Below, one piece after another: positions 1 to 12,100 of a stretch of 64,000 nucleotides of DNA. Within the stretch, counting starts at the first letter, position 1. Each line of letters begins with the position of its first letter. The DNA is from Ulva prolifera (Eukaryota; Chlorophyta; Ulvophyceae; Ulvales; Ulvaceae): the NCBI GenBank assembly GCA_023078555.1, contig CM041197.1, positions 10,412,552 through 10,476,551 of the forward strand, in the 5' to 3' direction. The notes beneath the pieces were generated by a model. It was given only the letters and a program-made list of their open reading frames with translations. It had not been told where the DNA came from and did not search any database. The translations under genes were made by a program, and so were the position numbers.

Positions 1-3000
1 CATCATCCTCCAACCCAGTCAGCACGTGACAGCCTCCAACAAAGAAGAGCACTTTGCTCACTCCAGCTTGGAACCGAGTTGACGACCCGACCCACCTCCC
101 CATACTACTCTTCCTTCTGCGCTATCCGGCTTGTCCAGCACTGCAGCGCACCAACTTCAGGTGTTACTCAGTCAGGTCAGATCAGCAAGCATGCGTCAGA
201 TGTCCGGAACCGCTGACCCAGCAGGCCTCTGGCGAGGGTGCGCCCTCACTGCCCACTCCGCCATGCTCCTCATCCATCACACCAAGCCGCCGCTTGCTGC
301 CGGGTAACGCGATCTGCGACGCGCAACATCCTCGCCGTGCGCCTTGTCACTACAGCTCTGCAAGCGTGTCTTGCATCTGCACAGTCTAGTCCCGGGACAT
401 GTTTACCTCCCAGATGGCCTGCTGCTGCTGCTGTAGTGTGGGTAAAAGATGCTGCCTGCCGGGATCTGCTGGGCAGAAGACGGGAGTGGAAGCCAGAAAC
501 ACACACCGGGGGGGCCCTGCGGCGGCCTGGACCGCGCCACTGGGGGATCATGTATGGAACACCATTGGCAGGCGCAGCGGCACGCCGCGCAGAGGCAATA
601 GGACACTGGGTATGTACACAGAATTGCTTGCCCTGACAGCGGGTTCTGTACTGTGCTTGTACACACCTAAGCGCGCTGACGCATCAGGAGGCAGAGGCAG
701 GCTGGCCACACCCGACACCCCGTGTGCACATTTCTGCCACCTCCCATGCTGGCGAGAACACACCAGCGCACATGGTCAGGTTGCACATGATTATTGCCTG
801 AGCCCTCATGCGATGGCTGGCCTGGGAAGATGCCTCGACTGTGCACAAGCAGAGGGTTCTGTGTCACAATTGTGTGTCACCCATCGTTTTGTTATTGACT
901 AACAGCTGCAGGATTCTGCTTGCCTGACAGTCTGTGCACAAGCGAAGCTGTAACTCGCGCCTTGCTTTCCTCTGCGCCTTGCTTACCTATGCTGTCCACA
1001 ACTGCCATCCGCACCCAGGTGAAAGTCGCACCCAGGTGAAAGCACCCAGGTAAAAACCCCGAAGCCTATCCCTGACTACACGTATTTAGCAAACACATGC
1101 ATGGCGTAGAGTTTCCATGCAATGGGGGCGATGGCTGCCGAGGCGGTTCCTGTGGCATTCCTGCAATGGTACCTGCCTTCACCCTTGAAAACACATGCAT
1201 TGCCTGTGCTACATGACAGGATGACACAATTGCAGCTAGCACTGCAGGCCCTGGAAGCCACACGGCACGAATGACAACATCAACAAGACCCAGCAACAGC
1301 TGAACGGTGTTTGAGCTGCCACATGCCGCTGAGGCACTTGGTTGCCACTTGCTCGCATGCATGCCGGGTGTGGGGGTGGATGATGAAAGCTTCAGACTCC
1401 AACGGTGGCAATGCGTAGCCCTCGAACGGTGGACAGAATGCAGAGACTGCGGCCTTCACGAGGCAGGTGCTCTCCAGTGTTTGGTCGTCAGACCCGATCA
1501 TATGTAATGATTCCTAATATTCAGCTCTGATTTCTGGGTTGCAGCCCTGGAACTGCTGCAAAGCGACCCAACACTGTTGGTCTCTGTGATTAACGAGGGT
1601 CTTATCAGTGCTTTGAGCTGCATCATCATGCACCGTTGACACGCACTGACCTCTCCCCCCCCCCACACACGTAGCATGCACACGAACAAGTGCGTCGGCT
1701 GCGGTGGTCACGCCTTTGCTCGGTGCGAGCCGGCTCGTTCCGGATACTGAATCGCAACGCCCTCTGCTGCGCAACCGCCTGGGGCCTGAGCCGCTGCTGG
1801 CAGCACACCGCTCTGGCACCACCATCATCAGATGAGACAGCTTTCGGCCAGGGCACATGATGGCCTCGCATGAAGCAGACTGAGGTCGCACACGTACCCA
1901 TACACATGCCCAGGGCTGCACGTATTTCTTCTCCCCAGTGCACGTGTGTGCCTGTGCCGCCTGTGCCGGGGCCGGTGTCGGGGAAAGTGAGGTTGAGGCT
2001 GCAGTGGCCATGTTGGTTGCGCACCTTCCGGCCCCGTGCAGATCTGGAGTAATCGAGAGTATTTCATTGCTTCAGGATCAACGCCAGCCTCTGATCGCAC
2101 ATAGGTGGCATGAATCTGTTCATGCATGACACAGCATATTGCTGTTGTCTGCACAGGTTGCGGGTGCAGACACATACCACGCATGCATGCGGCATGTACC
2201 ATGCCACATAAGATCCGAAGAGTAAAGGACACATGAACCCATGGACTGCCCTGCACTAAACATGCGGGGCATCAATCAGTATGAGGCAGCTACACACCAG
2301 TGTGTGCTGACAACTACAAAGTTGGAGAGGCAGCTTCCACAATGGACACTGCACAGCCACGCTTACCAACCTACAGTAGAGGCAACACTGCTCCCATCAG
2401 TAGACAAAACCAACCCCACTCACTGGCTATCCTGGCATGGCACTACATCCTGCAGTATGTGGTGGTATTCTCGACACTGCTGCACATGCATGCCATTCAT
2501 ACACAAGCACAGCACGCAGCTGCAAGCGCCACCTAGACGGGAGCGGGTGTATATGTATGCGCCAACACTGCAGACGCAGATGCGATCGTGGCGTAGCTCG
2601 CACCAGTGGCCACCGGGGCTGCACGGATTGCGAGCCACACGTCCATCATGGTTGTGCACCGCCGCACACCGGGATCAATCGCGAGTACGAGTTTGCCGTG
2701 CGATCTGCGCCGCCGTAGCCATGCATGGCTAGCACGCCGCATACGCTTCATGGCTGCCACGCGTAGGAGCGCCCATTGTGACGAGGTATAGTCCGCTGGG
2801 GCAATGCATGCGTCCGACGTGTATCAGCCCAATGACGTAGGTGTATGCCATCACTGTTCGGCTACCACCGGTGCGCCGCAGCGTTACCCTCGCAGCGTAC
2901 GGCTGTGTGGTGCCTCAGCCGGCTCGCTGCGCTAGCTATGGCTCGCCACGTGCACGTGCATGCGCATGACGAGTTTATGGATGCGGTGTTAACACTGTGC

Positions 3001-3897
3001 ACGGTGCTGAAGCACGCCGATGCCTACATGTAGCTGTGCACGGCCTGCAGCTGTGGACGTGCACATGCACGTGCACAACTTCCACGTGGCCGTGCACATG
3101 CACAGTACAACTTCCACGTGGCTGTGCACGGCCACGTGGAAGGTGTACTGTGGCAGGTCAGACACGCCGCAAAGGCCAGCGTCCGTGGCCGCGTGGCTGC
3201 TTTCTTCAGCAGGGGCCAAGACAACCTGGCAGCCTGCTACTGATGCAGTACAGTGGAAGGTGTTGACCGTGTCCAGTTGGCAGCGGCATCGCTGCGGGGG
3301 CTGTACATGGTGCAAGTAGGCCTACTCAGCGTAAAAGTTCACAGCCGCGGCCGGGCGAAAATTTGACCACGAAGTTCTCATAATCCCTATACAACGTGCT
3401 GAACCGTGCTCTGACGTGGATGGCAGCCACCAGATCATCCCCAGATCCAGTGAATACTGAACGGTCAGACCTCGCTGGAAGCCCTGACCATGATCCGCAG
3501 GTGTGGACTGGCTGCCTGTCATGGACGCCACAGTTGCACCTGACACCTTTGGCCGCAATTGGCGATGTCAATTCAGGTGACACCGTGGCGGCACAAACCC
3601 TTTGATGCTCTGGATCATGCGGGATTTTGAGAATGCATAAGGGCTTGGGAGACGCACCTGCGCATACATCGTGAATCTAGCTAGCAGCTAGGCCTAGCCG
3701 GTTTCGGACCCGGAGGTCGCCCATGACGGATCGAAGGCGTATACGCCCGCCACCGCTGCCACCGCGCAGCCGCCTCCGCCACACTCACACGCGGACGCCT
3801 CACATCGCGCCAGTTCGCACCTCCGCGTATCCATCGGGCGTAGCTGCCGCTGCAATGCGGTGGCAGACACCCGGCAGCGCACACGAAAAGGTTTCTG
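1..3897. other. no recognisable gene
   Basis: I see no ORF with domain-like or compositionally coherent protein sequence here. The open frames on both strands are short and overlap in many frames, as expected in GC-rich non-coding DNA. The stretch is rich in TGCATG/CATGCA words and in short palindromes, one of which (3103-3150) is listed separately. It may contain upstream regulatory sequence for the gene starting at 4641. Confidence 0.5.
3103..3150. repeat. long hairpin built from CCACGTGG-containing repeats
   Basis: An inverted repeat with arms of about 22 bases runs from CAGTAC to GTACTG and is centred on TGTGCAC. The left arm is itself the second copy of a local tandem unit containing CTTCCACGTGG, whose first copy is at about 3076-3096. 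CACGTG cores occur three times in 70 bases. Confidence 0.75.
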
Positions 3898-3898
3898 G

Positions 3899-3905
3899 TA
3901 TATAA
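3899..3905 (+). promoter_or_regulatory. TATA-like box, possible promoter of the first secreted-protein gene
   Basis: TATATAA lies about 740 bases upstream of the proposed start codon at 4641 and is followed by a pyrimidine-rich stretch that would suit a 5' leader. A second TATATAAA occurs at about 13225, upstream of the second paralogue. The assignment rests on motif and position only. Confidence 0.3.
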
Positions 3906-4640
3906 TGCCCGCCGAGCAGCTACATCATCATCAACCCGCTTTCACCCCCAGCCTGATCCCTCCTGCACTTCCTCGCTCTTTCTGAGACCTCAACAGATAT
4001 CAATCTCGTATCGTTTTAGAGAAGCGACCGGCTCCAGCTCGAGACTGCTTCAACACCGGCTCACACCCGACACGGCTACAGCTTTCCCCAGATTCTTCAG
4101 GTGTGTCCACCGCAGCTCGTCCTGATGCAAGCTCATGCTCTAGCTCATAGAGGTCTGCTATCTACGCCGTAATCTCAGCAGCCGAGCCCTCCAGTGTGTA
4201 TCGCTCGAGCGGGCTGATGTCCCGGAATACCTGTAGCCATAAGCGACAGCTGGCGCCCAGTTGTTGACGCCTGTGCACAGATCAATGCATGCCGATCTTC
4301 GCAGTGGCCATCAGGGCGCCAATCGCATTGACAACACGACTGCCATCGCTTCGCTCTACCGTACCAGCGCAGTAGCTGTATGTACTTATACGCTTGATGG
4401 AGGTATATGTACATAACGTCCGTGGCCGTGGTAATCTTGACACCTCATGATCACCAGCATCTCAAAGTCCGTGTAGCACCGTGACGTTCCAGATCCACTC
4501 CACGTTCGCGTGCACAACTTGAAGTTAGCTAGACGAGCTCGACCTCTGGTCCTATCTTGTACATTCCGCAGTCTGAACCAGCAGTAACACCCAGCAGGCA
4601 CAGTACAATCGAAGGTACAGTGCAGATCAAATCAAGACAG

Positions 4641-5044
4641 ATGAGCTCCACACCCAGTCAAGCAACCCTCCGCACAGCAGGCCTCGGCCTTCTGGCCATG
4701 GCTATAGGTGCGACTCGTACATCGAGATATCTGTCGACCGATACATGGTCAGGCATTGCAAACGTGGCAGTATTCCGTGTCGGCACCTGCTGCAGCTGGC
4801 TGCTGTGTCAAACTCAAGGGGGGGTTTTTTTAATGCAACATATGTCTGGTATGCATCACGTGCACGGGTCAGCACATGTTGTGACGATCTCTTGGTGTTC
4901 TGCAGGCAGCTCAGTTTCCCCACCGTCCTCGAGCGGTGCCCAGGCCGCCAGGGTGTCCTGCACAGTAACTAGCGCCTCTTCCACCAACATCGATACACAA
5001 GATGGCTTTGTCGAAGCGCGTGCGCCCCCGCCTCCTCAGCCCCC

Positions 5045-5076
<32 letters not shown>

Positions 5077-7639
5077 ACACCTGAGCCTTGCAAACATACA
5101 AAGTCACAGGCAGCAAGCCGGCAGTATCTCACAACAGCATCAGCAGAACACCAGTCACTAACTTTCTGTGTACATGTTTACAAAAGAGAATTTTCTGTAT
5201 ACACACATATAGATAGCACTCTCTGCATTCTCCTCAATACATCCGCCGAACTGCAGCAGCTCCCCTCCCTGCATACGCCTCCCGCCTGCCCGCTCTCAAG
5301 AGTTAGTAATCTTCACATGCATGGAGCGCATGCAGTTGTCAACATGGCGGAGTACGTCTGCGGCGAGGACGAGGCGCAGGTGGTGCCGATCGAGGAGCGC
5401 ATCACCGGCGTCGCGTCGGCGATGGCGGAAGCCGTGGCCGAGGTCTTGGCCACATGCACGGGCGAGGGCGACTCGATGGCGAGTGTTGCCGGATTCGCGA
5501 GGGCCGAGACCCGCGCCGAGGCCGTCGGCCGCGCTTCTGCCCGCATCCTCACCACCTCGGAGGTCTGCCGCGGCTGCACGGGCGCGCTTGACGCGCTGAC
5601 GGCGACGGTGGCAAACGTGTCGGCCACGGCCGTCGCTGAGGCCAGCATTTCGGTGCGCGACCTTCACTGCTACGCCTTGATCGCAAACCTAGTGCTGCAT
5701 GGTGTTCGCTGCACTGACGATGACTGGCAGAGGCTGGCTGTTGTGCCTGTGACAAAAGCGTAGGCATTGTCGGTTCTTATTCTGGGCACTGTCCATCACT
5801 GCGTGCTTCTCTCAGCAGCATACTTCTTGCTTGCGATGTCTAAGTAAATCAAACAAATTGACATATGAATTTTGCGTCGCAAATGTGCATGCCGTTACAA
5901 GTTACTTCTGCTTGTGTGCACACATGCGAACCAGACTCACAGCGCCACGCATGCTGCAGGCGACGTTCGAGTTTGAGGAAGACGCGCAGACGGTGACGGC
6001 CGCCGACGTGCAGCGCGCCGTCGAGGAGAACATCATCGAGCTGCTGAGCACCGTGACCGGCCAGGTCCGCACGAGCGCAGCTGACGGCTGCAGCGTGACC
6101 GGCCTCGCCCGCAGCGAAGCCGGGGACCACTTTGCAGAGTGCGACGTGGCGATATCGGCGGACGACATCATCGAGTCGACTGACGCGGTCGCAGACGCCG
6201 GTACGCCACTACGTCCGTCTTGTGTGCGTGTTATTGCTAATGCTGGATTGGCGGAGTTTGGTTCGCTATGGCCATGCACCCCAACTTCAACCTGGAGTCA
6301 GCCTGAGTGTGTGCTTATACAAAAGAGTGAACGGGAGAAAACATACACCGAAACCGAATCTGAGTACTCCGTTTCAACAGCATGACCTGTTTGAGGCTGC
6401 AATGCCTGTCACCGGCAGAACCGATTTTACACAATCTGCACAAAAGTCATTGTCGGATCTTTGGCTGTCAGACACAGGAATCCAGGATGAAGGTTCTTTG
6501 CTGTGCATATTTTGTTGCAGCACGGTGGCAAGCCTGACAGGCGCAGGTCCATCTCCACTTACCGCAGTGGCCGTGAGTACCTCCAGCTCTGAAGCGGCTG
6601 TCCATTTGTTTCGCAGTATCGACCGTCTGCCACCGCATGTCCAGCCACAGCCTTCTAGAGGTTGGCTAGAATCCACAACTCCTGTGGTGAGAGTGCAGGT
6701 GCCGCGGTGCGGGCGATTGCGTGCGAGGGAGAGGGCAGCACCGCCGAGGTCCGGGTGATTGCTCGGGAGATCGCGATGGCGACAGCACAGGCGATCGTCC
6801 AGGCCGACGCCTTCTGCGAGGCCAGCGGCGGGCCCGGCACGGTCGCGTGCGGCTTGACCAACGGCACCATGACCGCTGTTGCGAGCGCGCAGGCGAGCGC
6901 GTTTGCGGACGGCCTCGCGATGACGATGGGCGCCGGCTGCGATTGTGACCTGTCCACCAACATCTCCGCGACGCAGATGGAAACGATTATCGCGGAGGCC
7001 AGCTCGGCTGCTCTCGCCCGGGCCTGCGTCGGTGCGCATTTCTTTCTGTTGTCGATAGAATTCCCGTGTGTTGAGTCTTGCTGTCGTAGCTTTCCGCACT
7101 TTCAGTGGGGCGGCAAGAGCCGCGCCGGCGCGAGTTTCCGCGTGTATTTCACAGAACCATACGATCGAGGGTTTTGCCTATATGTGATAGTCCAGTGATA
7201 AGACCGCTCTACCACTATAGGGCTCCACACTATAGGACTCCACTGCGCGCAACCTTCTGCATGCAATAGTTCACATGAACTGCTTGGGCACCGACATGCA
7301 GCAGCTGAGGTCCGCATGCATGCAGAGGGCGAAGGCGTCGCGATGGAGTCGGACTTCCAGATTGCGATCGAGGAGGCGATGGGCGCCGCCGTCGCCGAGG
7401 TCATCGGCTCCGCGGTCAACGGCGCCGCCTGCCGCGTGAGCGCCAGCGCGTGCGCCGAGAGCGGCGAGTGCGTCGAGCGCTTCGAGGAGTGCGCTGGCCC
7501 CGGCATCGACGGCATGCATGCGTGCTGCGACCCCGAGGACGTCTGCACCTCGGTCCTCGGATCCCCGGCCTTCCGCTGCGAGAGCCGCGCGCTCGTCTCC
7601 AACATGCCCGGCGCCGAGATGCTGGAGTGTAACCCGTGA
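4641..7639 (+). CDS. secreted Ala/Cys-rich protein, paralogue 1 (spliced, five exons)
   Basis: I do not recognise the family. Proposed exons are 4641-4707, 5336-5652, 5960-6200, 6699-7031 and 7326-7639, giving 1272 nt (423 residues) with every junction in phase. Exon 1 encodes a signal-peptide-like start ending in a hydrophobic GLGLLAMAI run, followed by a phase-1 GTGCGA donor. Later exons encode amphipathic Ala-rich helices with spaced cysteines (VCGED, EVCRGC, DGCS, AECD, CDCD). Donors are GTGCGC or GTACGC and acceptors are GCAG. Compared with paralogues 2 and 3, exon 4 is a fusion of two exons without the intervening intron. The last exon also differs: it ends in a module of nine cysteines containing HACCDPEDVC, which resembles small Cys-rich modules of extracellular algal proteins (inference). 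Intron 1 holds a run of 30 C and intron 3 a LINE tail. The exon chain is supported by the paralogues; exon 1 is less certain. Confidence 0.68.
5047..5076. repeat. poly-C homopolymer, 30 bases
   Basis: An uninterrupted run of 30 C lies in the proposed first intron of paralogue 1. Its length may be unreliable in any assembly. On the other strand it is a G-run able to form quadruplexes. Confidence 0.9.
6309..6359 (-). mobile_element. short antisense LINE-A 3' tail inside intron 3 of paralogue 1
   Basis: The segment matches the complement of the LINE-A 3' end (ACAAAAGAGTGAACGGGAGA, then ACCGAAACCGAATC). A short possible target duplication CTGAGT flanks it at 6303-6308 and 6360-6365. It is one of many very short copies of this tail in the window and is oriented against the gene. 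Confidence 0.7.
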
Positions 7640-9706
7640 GCAACACCAGGCGTCGACCTGATACTGATCCTGGACCGGTGGAGCTCTTCGTTCCTACCTC
7701 ATTGGTCTAGCCCGACCGTTTGCAAGCGGCTTTGCTGCAGTTGGGGGACAGTACTAGTTGTATGCACAAGGAGCACAAGGGGTGACGAAAAATACTTCCT
7801 TCACAGGGAGGTGGGATGCATGTGTGGCCCCGATCGATGGGCTGCATGCATGCTGTACTATAGATCTCGCGATCATTCGCTGTTGTGTACGTGGATATGC
7901 AGCCTCGTCCGTACTGTTTCTGGTCACCCTGGTACGGTACCGACGATTTCTTTCCTCTCTGTACGAGGTCTTTTCAGCGCCACGGTGCCGTACTACTAGT
8001 AGATGGCGTGCATATGTGCCCAGCTCGGGCGGTGCACGTGCGTGACGGCTTGCCGTCGCACACAGGGCGGCACGGCCGTCTTTACGCGGACTTCCATGAC
8101 ATAATGATTGTGTTTCTACAGCTGAGTAGGGACCAGTCCTGGTAACAGGACTGTGAAATGTGGGGGCTCTGCGCTGTTGACTGCGGCCTGGCTTGACAGC
8201 CGATCATGATATCAGCGGATCTGCCAACGAGTTGGGGCCGCGGGCATGACGCATGCTCCGGAGCCTCCCGAATTAGATAGTGTTGACAGCCCAGCAGTGG
8301 CTAGCACTGCAGCACCTTCTGCAGGCATTGGCGGAGATGCATGTCCATCTTTACTGCAGAATGAATGGCAGCCGCATCTGATGGCAATGTAAATATTTCC
8401 CCACACTCTCACATGCAGTAACACTGTGCTTTGATTGGGCTGCGTCGTCATAATTGCAAGCCTGCGTGTGTGCATGCATGTGCATGCCACACACTCTGGC
8501 CTAGGCATGTCTACGCCAAAGTGGCGCAGTCATGTACATGCATGCCTGTGACGGGACATAGTTGCTCTTGAGACATGGCCAACAGCAGATACGCAGGAGC
8601 TCCCTCCCAACTTGGCGCTGTGGCGATGTCTGGGGTGTACTAAAAAATTACCTTCGTGAGGTGCTGGGCAGGTCAGCCGGTCCAGAAGTTGCTCGAGTTC
8701 TTTGTTTCGCCGATGTCCAGCACGAGTCTAGATCTGGTGCTGACGCCTTGCGTACTGCCGCCCATGGACATTGCATAGTGCAAATTGAGTCATGCTTCTG
8801 ACTCGGCGACTGTATTTGTATGTCAACATTGTTCATAAGCATTGCACTGTGGTCCGTTGTCCTGCACTGGCAGGCATTCTGAGTCCTCAAGCACTCTGCT
8901 TGCGCAGCTGCACTGCTGCACAGCCAAGTATGTGGCTAGTGCTGCTATCAGCCCTTGTCAACCAGTTGCAATTGCATGTACGCGATGTGCACATGGGACT
9001 TCTATCTACTCCGGGCAGCTGTAACGGGCGTGGGTTTGGGTTTACATGTGTGCGCCGGATGTGTGCCGGACAGCCATTGCAGTTGCACCCCGCAGTGGCA
9101 TCTCTTGCGATCCATGAGCTGCCTCTAACGCGTGTGGGGGCTTGCACACACCCGCCAGTTGTGGGTATAGGGTGGGCGGCTTGTGTGTGTTACAAAGGAA
9201 AAAGCCGGAGGGGCTGGTAGCACCGCCAGGACCAAAGGCCGTTGGTCGGTGGCAACAAGCGGGCGGGGTCCCCGAGGGGCAGCTCACGTCAGGTGCACTG
9301 CTCAGGTCAGATGGCCAGTCGACAGATGATCAGCGGCGAGAGGTCATCAGCCGGGAATGTGAGTCCCGACAAAACAGCCTTGCCCGCGTGATGTGCCTGT
9401 CATGATGAGTCATCAGCACTCAAGTACATATATGACCAGATCCTCAAAGGAAAGTAGTACACCTTCGGGTGGGCGCTTTTCCTGACAGTGCCACCGTGAT
9501 AGCCTGTGTATGATCAGAGAGGCCGGCCCGATCGACCATTTGACTGTGGCGTAATGAAGCATATGAAACATATGTGGCAACATGCCTGTTGCTGTCCCGG
9601 AACCGTGAAAGGGTGCAACGCATGTTTCGCGTGTCAGAAGTGAATGTGCACCTCACCTCGAGGCGGGCAGCACCGCAAAACCGGGCGCCTGCTTAGAATA
9701 CGAATC
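7640..9706. other. intergenic, no recognisable gene
   Basis: The stretch follows the stop codon of paralogue 1. No frame shows a recognisable domain. Short palindromes, TGCATGCA words and a possible LINE-B tail near 9189 are present. Confidence 0.5.
9189..9240 (-). mobile_element. diverged LINE-B tail
   Basis: GTGTTACAAAGGAAAAAG followed by GGCTGGTAGCACCGC resembles the complement of the tail seen at 36695-36766 and 59226-59396. I could not find a convincing target duplication, so this is only a likely degraded copy. Confidence 0.35.
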
Positions 9707-9840
9707 TGCCTTTCCACACCGTGTGGAAAGGCAGTCCACACCGTGTGGAAAGGCAGTCCAAGTAGTAAAGTGACTTTACTACTTGGATCTGAGTCAGACT
9801 CAGATCCGAGGCGACTTGAATCCGAGTCAGACTCAGATCC
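9707..9840. repeat. array of five consecutive palindromes
   Basis: Five inverted repeats follow each other with almost no spacing. They are 9707-9733 (12-bp arms around CCG), 9735-9749 (same core), 9758-9786 (14-bp arms, one central base), 9785-9807 (11-bp arms, one central base) and 9818-9840 (a degenerate copy of the fourth). Units 1 and 2 share a core, and units 4 and 5 share GAGTCAGACTCAGATCC, so the array looks like duplication of two palindromic units around a third. No coding frame explains it. Confidence 0.9.
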
Positions 9841-10394
9841 AACTCGGCGTACCATGCATGTGCGTCGGTGCCAATGAGCTGCACAAGTCCGAATAACCAC
9901 AGCGCAATCATCGACAGGTACCTGTCGCACGGCATTCACGTCATATGAGTCATATGCCAAAGGGCTCTGCAGCTGGCTATATATATGCCCGTCGTGCTTG
10001 CAGCGGCAGCGGCTCGTAGAAGTATATGACCCCGAGTGAAAACCAGCTGCAGAAAGCTCTGGTGTGAAGTGGAGCTCAGCAAGTTGGGAGGAATGCACGC
10101 CGGTGGCCACCTGGCTCGGCCGTTGCTGCATGCTTCGTTGAATCGCGAGCTGTCATCCGCCGTCCGTGGAGGACGGGCCGATACAGCCGATCTCGGACGA
10201 GGCACACACTCAGACGGAGTCCAATGCTTTTTTCCTTGAATTTCAACACGATTTGATCTGCACTGCCCAGGCCTGTCGTGGCCAATGCAAAGCTTTCTCA
10301 AGAATCCAACAGATTGAATCGGTCTCACATACAAAACAGACACAGCACAACTGCAAGCCAGTGAAATGCATGCGGGCTTCACATGTGAGATCTT
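9841..10394. other. intergenic, no recognisable gene
   Basis: No coherent coding frame is seen. The stretch lies between the palindrome array and the first of a cluster of LINE-A tails. Confidence 0.45.
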
Positions 10395-10409
10395 AGCCCG
10401 GGCGAGGGC

Positions 10410-10449
10410 TAAGGGCTGTTTTCTCCCGTTCACTCTTTTGTAACGTACA
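10410..10449 (+). mobile_element. 40-bp LINE-A tail with 15-bp target duplication
   Basis: The insert contains the LINE-A 3' end (TTTTCTCCCGTTCACTCTTT, then TGTAA). It is flanked by AGCCCGGGCGAGGGC at 10395-10409 and 10450-10464. An exact 15-bp duplication around such a short cDNA fits target-primed reverse transcription with extreme 5' truncation. Confidence 0.85.
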
Positions 10450-10591
10450 AGCCCGGGCGAGGGCCCTCGCCAGCGTTGCCAGTTTCTCTACGTAGCGCTC
10501 AAGCTGGCCAGCCCCCCCCGGGCCGGGCTGGGACGAGAGAGCAGGATTTACAAAAGAGGACGAGAGAGCAGATAATTCGACATCTGCCTGC

Positions 10592-10786
10592 GGGTCTGGA
10601 GGACGCGATCCTGCCGGACTGAGTTGTGAGTGCGGTTGTAGTGTTCGTGTGTGTGAGTGTATATATATGTTGCAGTGTTACAAAAGAGTGAACGGGAGAA
10701 AGCAAACACTGAAACCGAATATGTTGCAGTTGATTCGGATGAGATTCGGTTTCAGTGTTTGTTTTCTCCCGTTCACTCTTTTGTAA
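10592..10786 (+). mobile_element. 5'-truncated LINE-A copy, target duplication ACATCTGCCTGC
   Basis: The insert starts within the last codons of the LINE ORF (reading EDAILPD and a stop) and continues through the GT-rich 3' UTR to the TTTTGTA end. ACATCTGCCTGC flanks it at 10580-10591 and 10787-10798. It is itself interrupted by an antisense tail at 10677-10718. Confidence 0.85.
10677..10718 (-). mobile_element. nested antisense LINE-A tail, 42 bp
   Basis: The complement of the last ~40 bases of LINE-A is inserted in the 3' UTR of the sense copy at 10592-10786. The duplication ATATGTTGCAGT flanks it at 10665-10676 and 10719-10730. It shows that the element can land in its own 3' UTR in opposite orientation. 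Confidence 0.87.
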
Positions 10787-10810
10787 ACATCTGCCTGCCC
10801 TGCGTCGTAG

Positions 10811-10828
10811 CGCTATCTCGAGATAGCG
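10811..10828. repeat. perfect 18-bp palindrome
   Basis: CGCTATCTCGAGATAGCG is self-complementary without a spacer. It is one of several such palindromes in the intergenic regions; another of 16 bp (CCGGAGGTACCTCCGG) is at 11671-11686. Confidence 0.85.
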
Positions 10829-11050
10829 TCAGAGCGACTTGCGTTGTGCGCTCGGTGCTTGCATCGCTGCGGCTCACAACATGGGTGTCACTCCTCTCAC
10901 TCCACCGCGGTACACCGCTGCGGCGACAGCGGTTTGAGCGGGTCACGTGGCCTTGCCTCCCCATGCATAGCAGCACGGCAGTGGGAAGTCGGGCGCGGCC
11001 ATTCCTGTGGACGCTCGGCGCTGCGACAGTACCTGCACGGTCGCGGCATC

Positions 11051-11111
11051 AGTTGATTCGGATGAGATTCGGTTTCAGTGTTTGTTTTCTCCCGTTCACT
11101 CTTTTGTAAAC
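11051..11111 (+). mobile_element. 61-bp LINE-A tail with 20-bp target duplication
   Basis: The insert reads AGTTGATTCGGATGAGATTC and ends in CACTCTTTTGTAA. ACCTGCACGGTCGCGGCATC flanks it exactly at 11031-11050 and 11112-11131. This is the cleanest example of the family in the window. Confidence 0.9.
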
Positions 11112-12100
11112 ACCTGCACGGTCGCGGCATCTGTCTCAGGCCACTGCATATAGGCTCCCCTGGCGTTGCAACACGTCACCAGCCGGCGATACACAGAGAT
11201 TACAAAAGTACTACTGCTGAAGTGTGCCTCTGCCTTGACACTTTCGGGACACTGGAAGTCACTCTCGCCTCCCATACTACTACTACTCAGGCGTGTAGCC
11301 TCATACAGCTCAGGCTTTAGCACAACAGCAGTCTCCGAGGGCCACACAGCTTGCACAGCTCATGCAACCTTTCTCTGCCCTGCTGAAAACACGGCTCTGC
11401 ACCCACACGTGGACTCCCTGCCACCCTCCAGACCTCGCCCAGATCTGCCAGCTTTGAAGCCAGAGTCAATCCAGTTGGTGAGTACTCACTAATCGACTTC
11501 TACAGCTAGTCACCACTGCTGCAGGCAGCACCTCAAGCACTGCAGGTGCGAAAACTGAACTCGAAGATGCCATTTGGAATGCTCATATCGCCTGTGCACA
11601 CGTGCAAGCAAGCATTGCAAACCTCCGAGTCTCTTTCACATAGGCTGTTGATCATGTGGCCTAATCTGATCCGGAGGTACCTCCGGTGATGCCATCTTTA
11701 GTCTGTCATGGCCCGGGCAATGTGGGGCCCCGCGGTCCAGGCAGCCTCAGCAAAGCAAAGCAAAGCTTGACAAACCCCAGTGCTTGTGTGGGCCTATGGC
11801 GCACATAGGTGTGTCCGTGCATCGTGTCTGTACACGCATACGCATGCTTGCGGCTGCGCATGCTTGCGGTTGCAAAGGTTTGCGGTTGCACGTGGTGCGG
11901 TTGCACGTGGCGATCACGCGTGCGACGGACTGTTCCCGAGGTTTTGCGTGGGTGATCGCGTGGTTTCGCTGCTGCTGCCGGGTTCAGTGAATCATCATCT
12001 CAATGTATCACACCGGAGTTGCTACGACTCGTACTCGGAGGTACCTCGATCGCCGAGTGTGCCTCAAGCGCTTTTCCCATGGGGTGCAATCGCTGCGCGC

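Noticed and set aside
5002-5763. 253-residue plus-strand ORF starting with a poly-Pro region
   Set aside because: The poly-Pro part is the C30 run. Only the part from 5336 aligns with paralogues, and it is preceded there by a splice acceptor.
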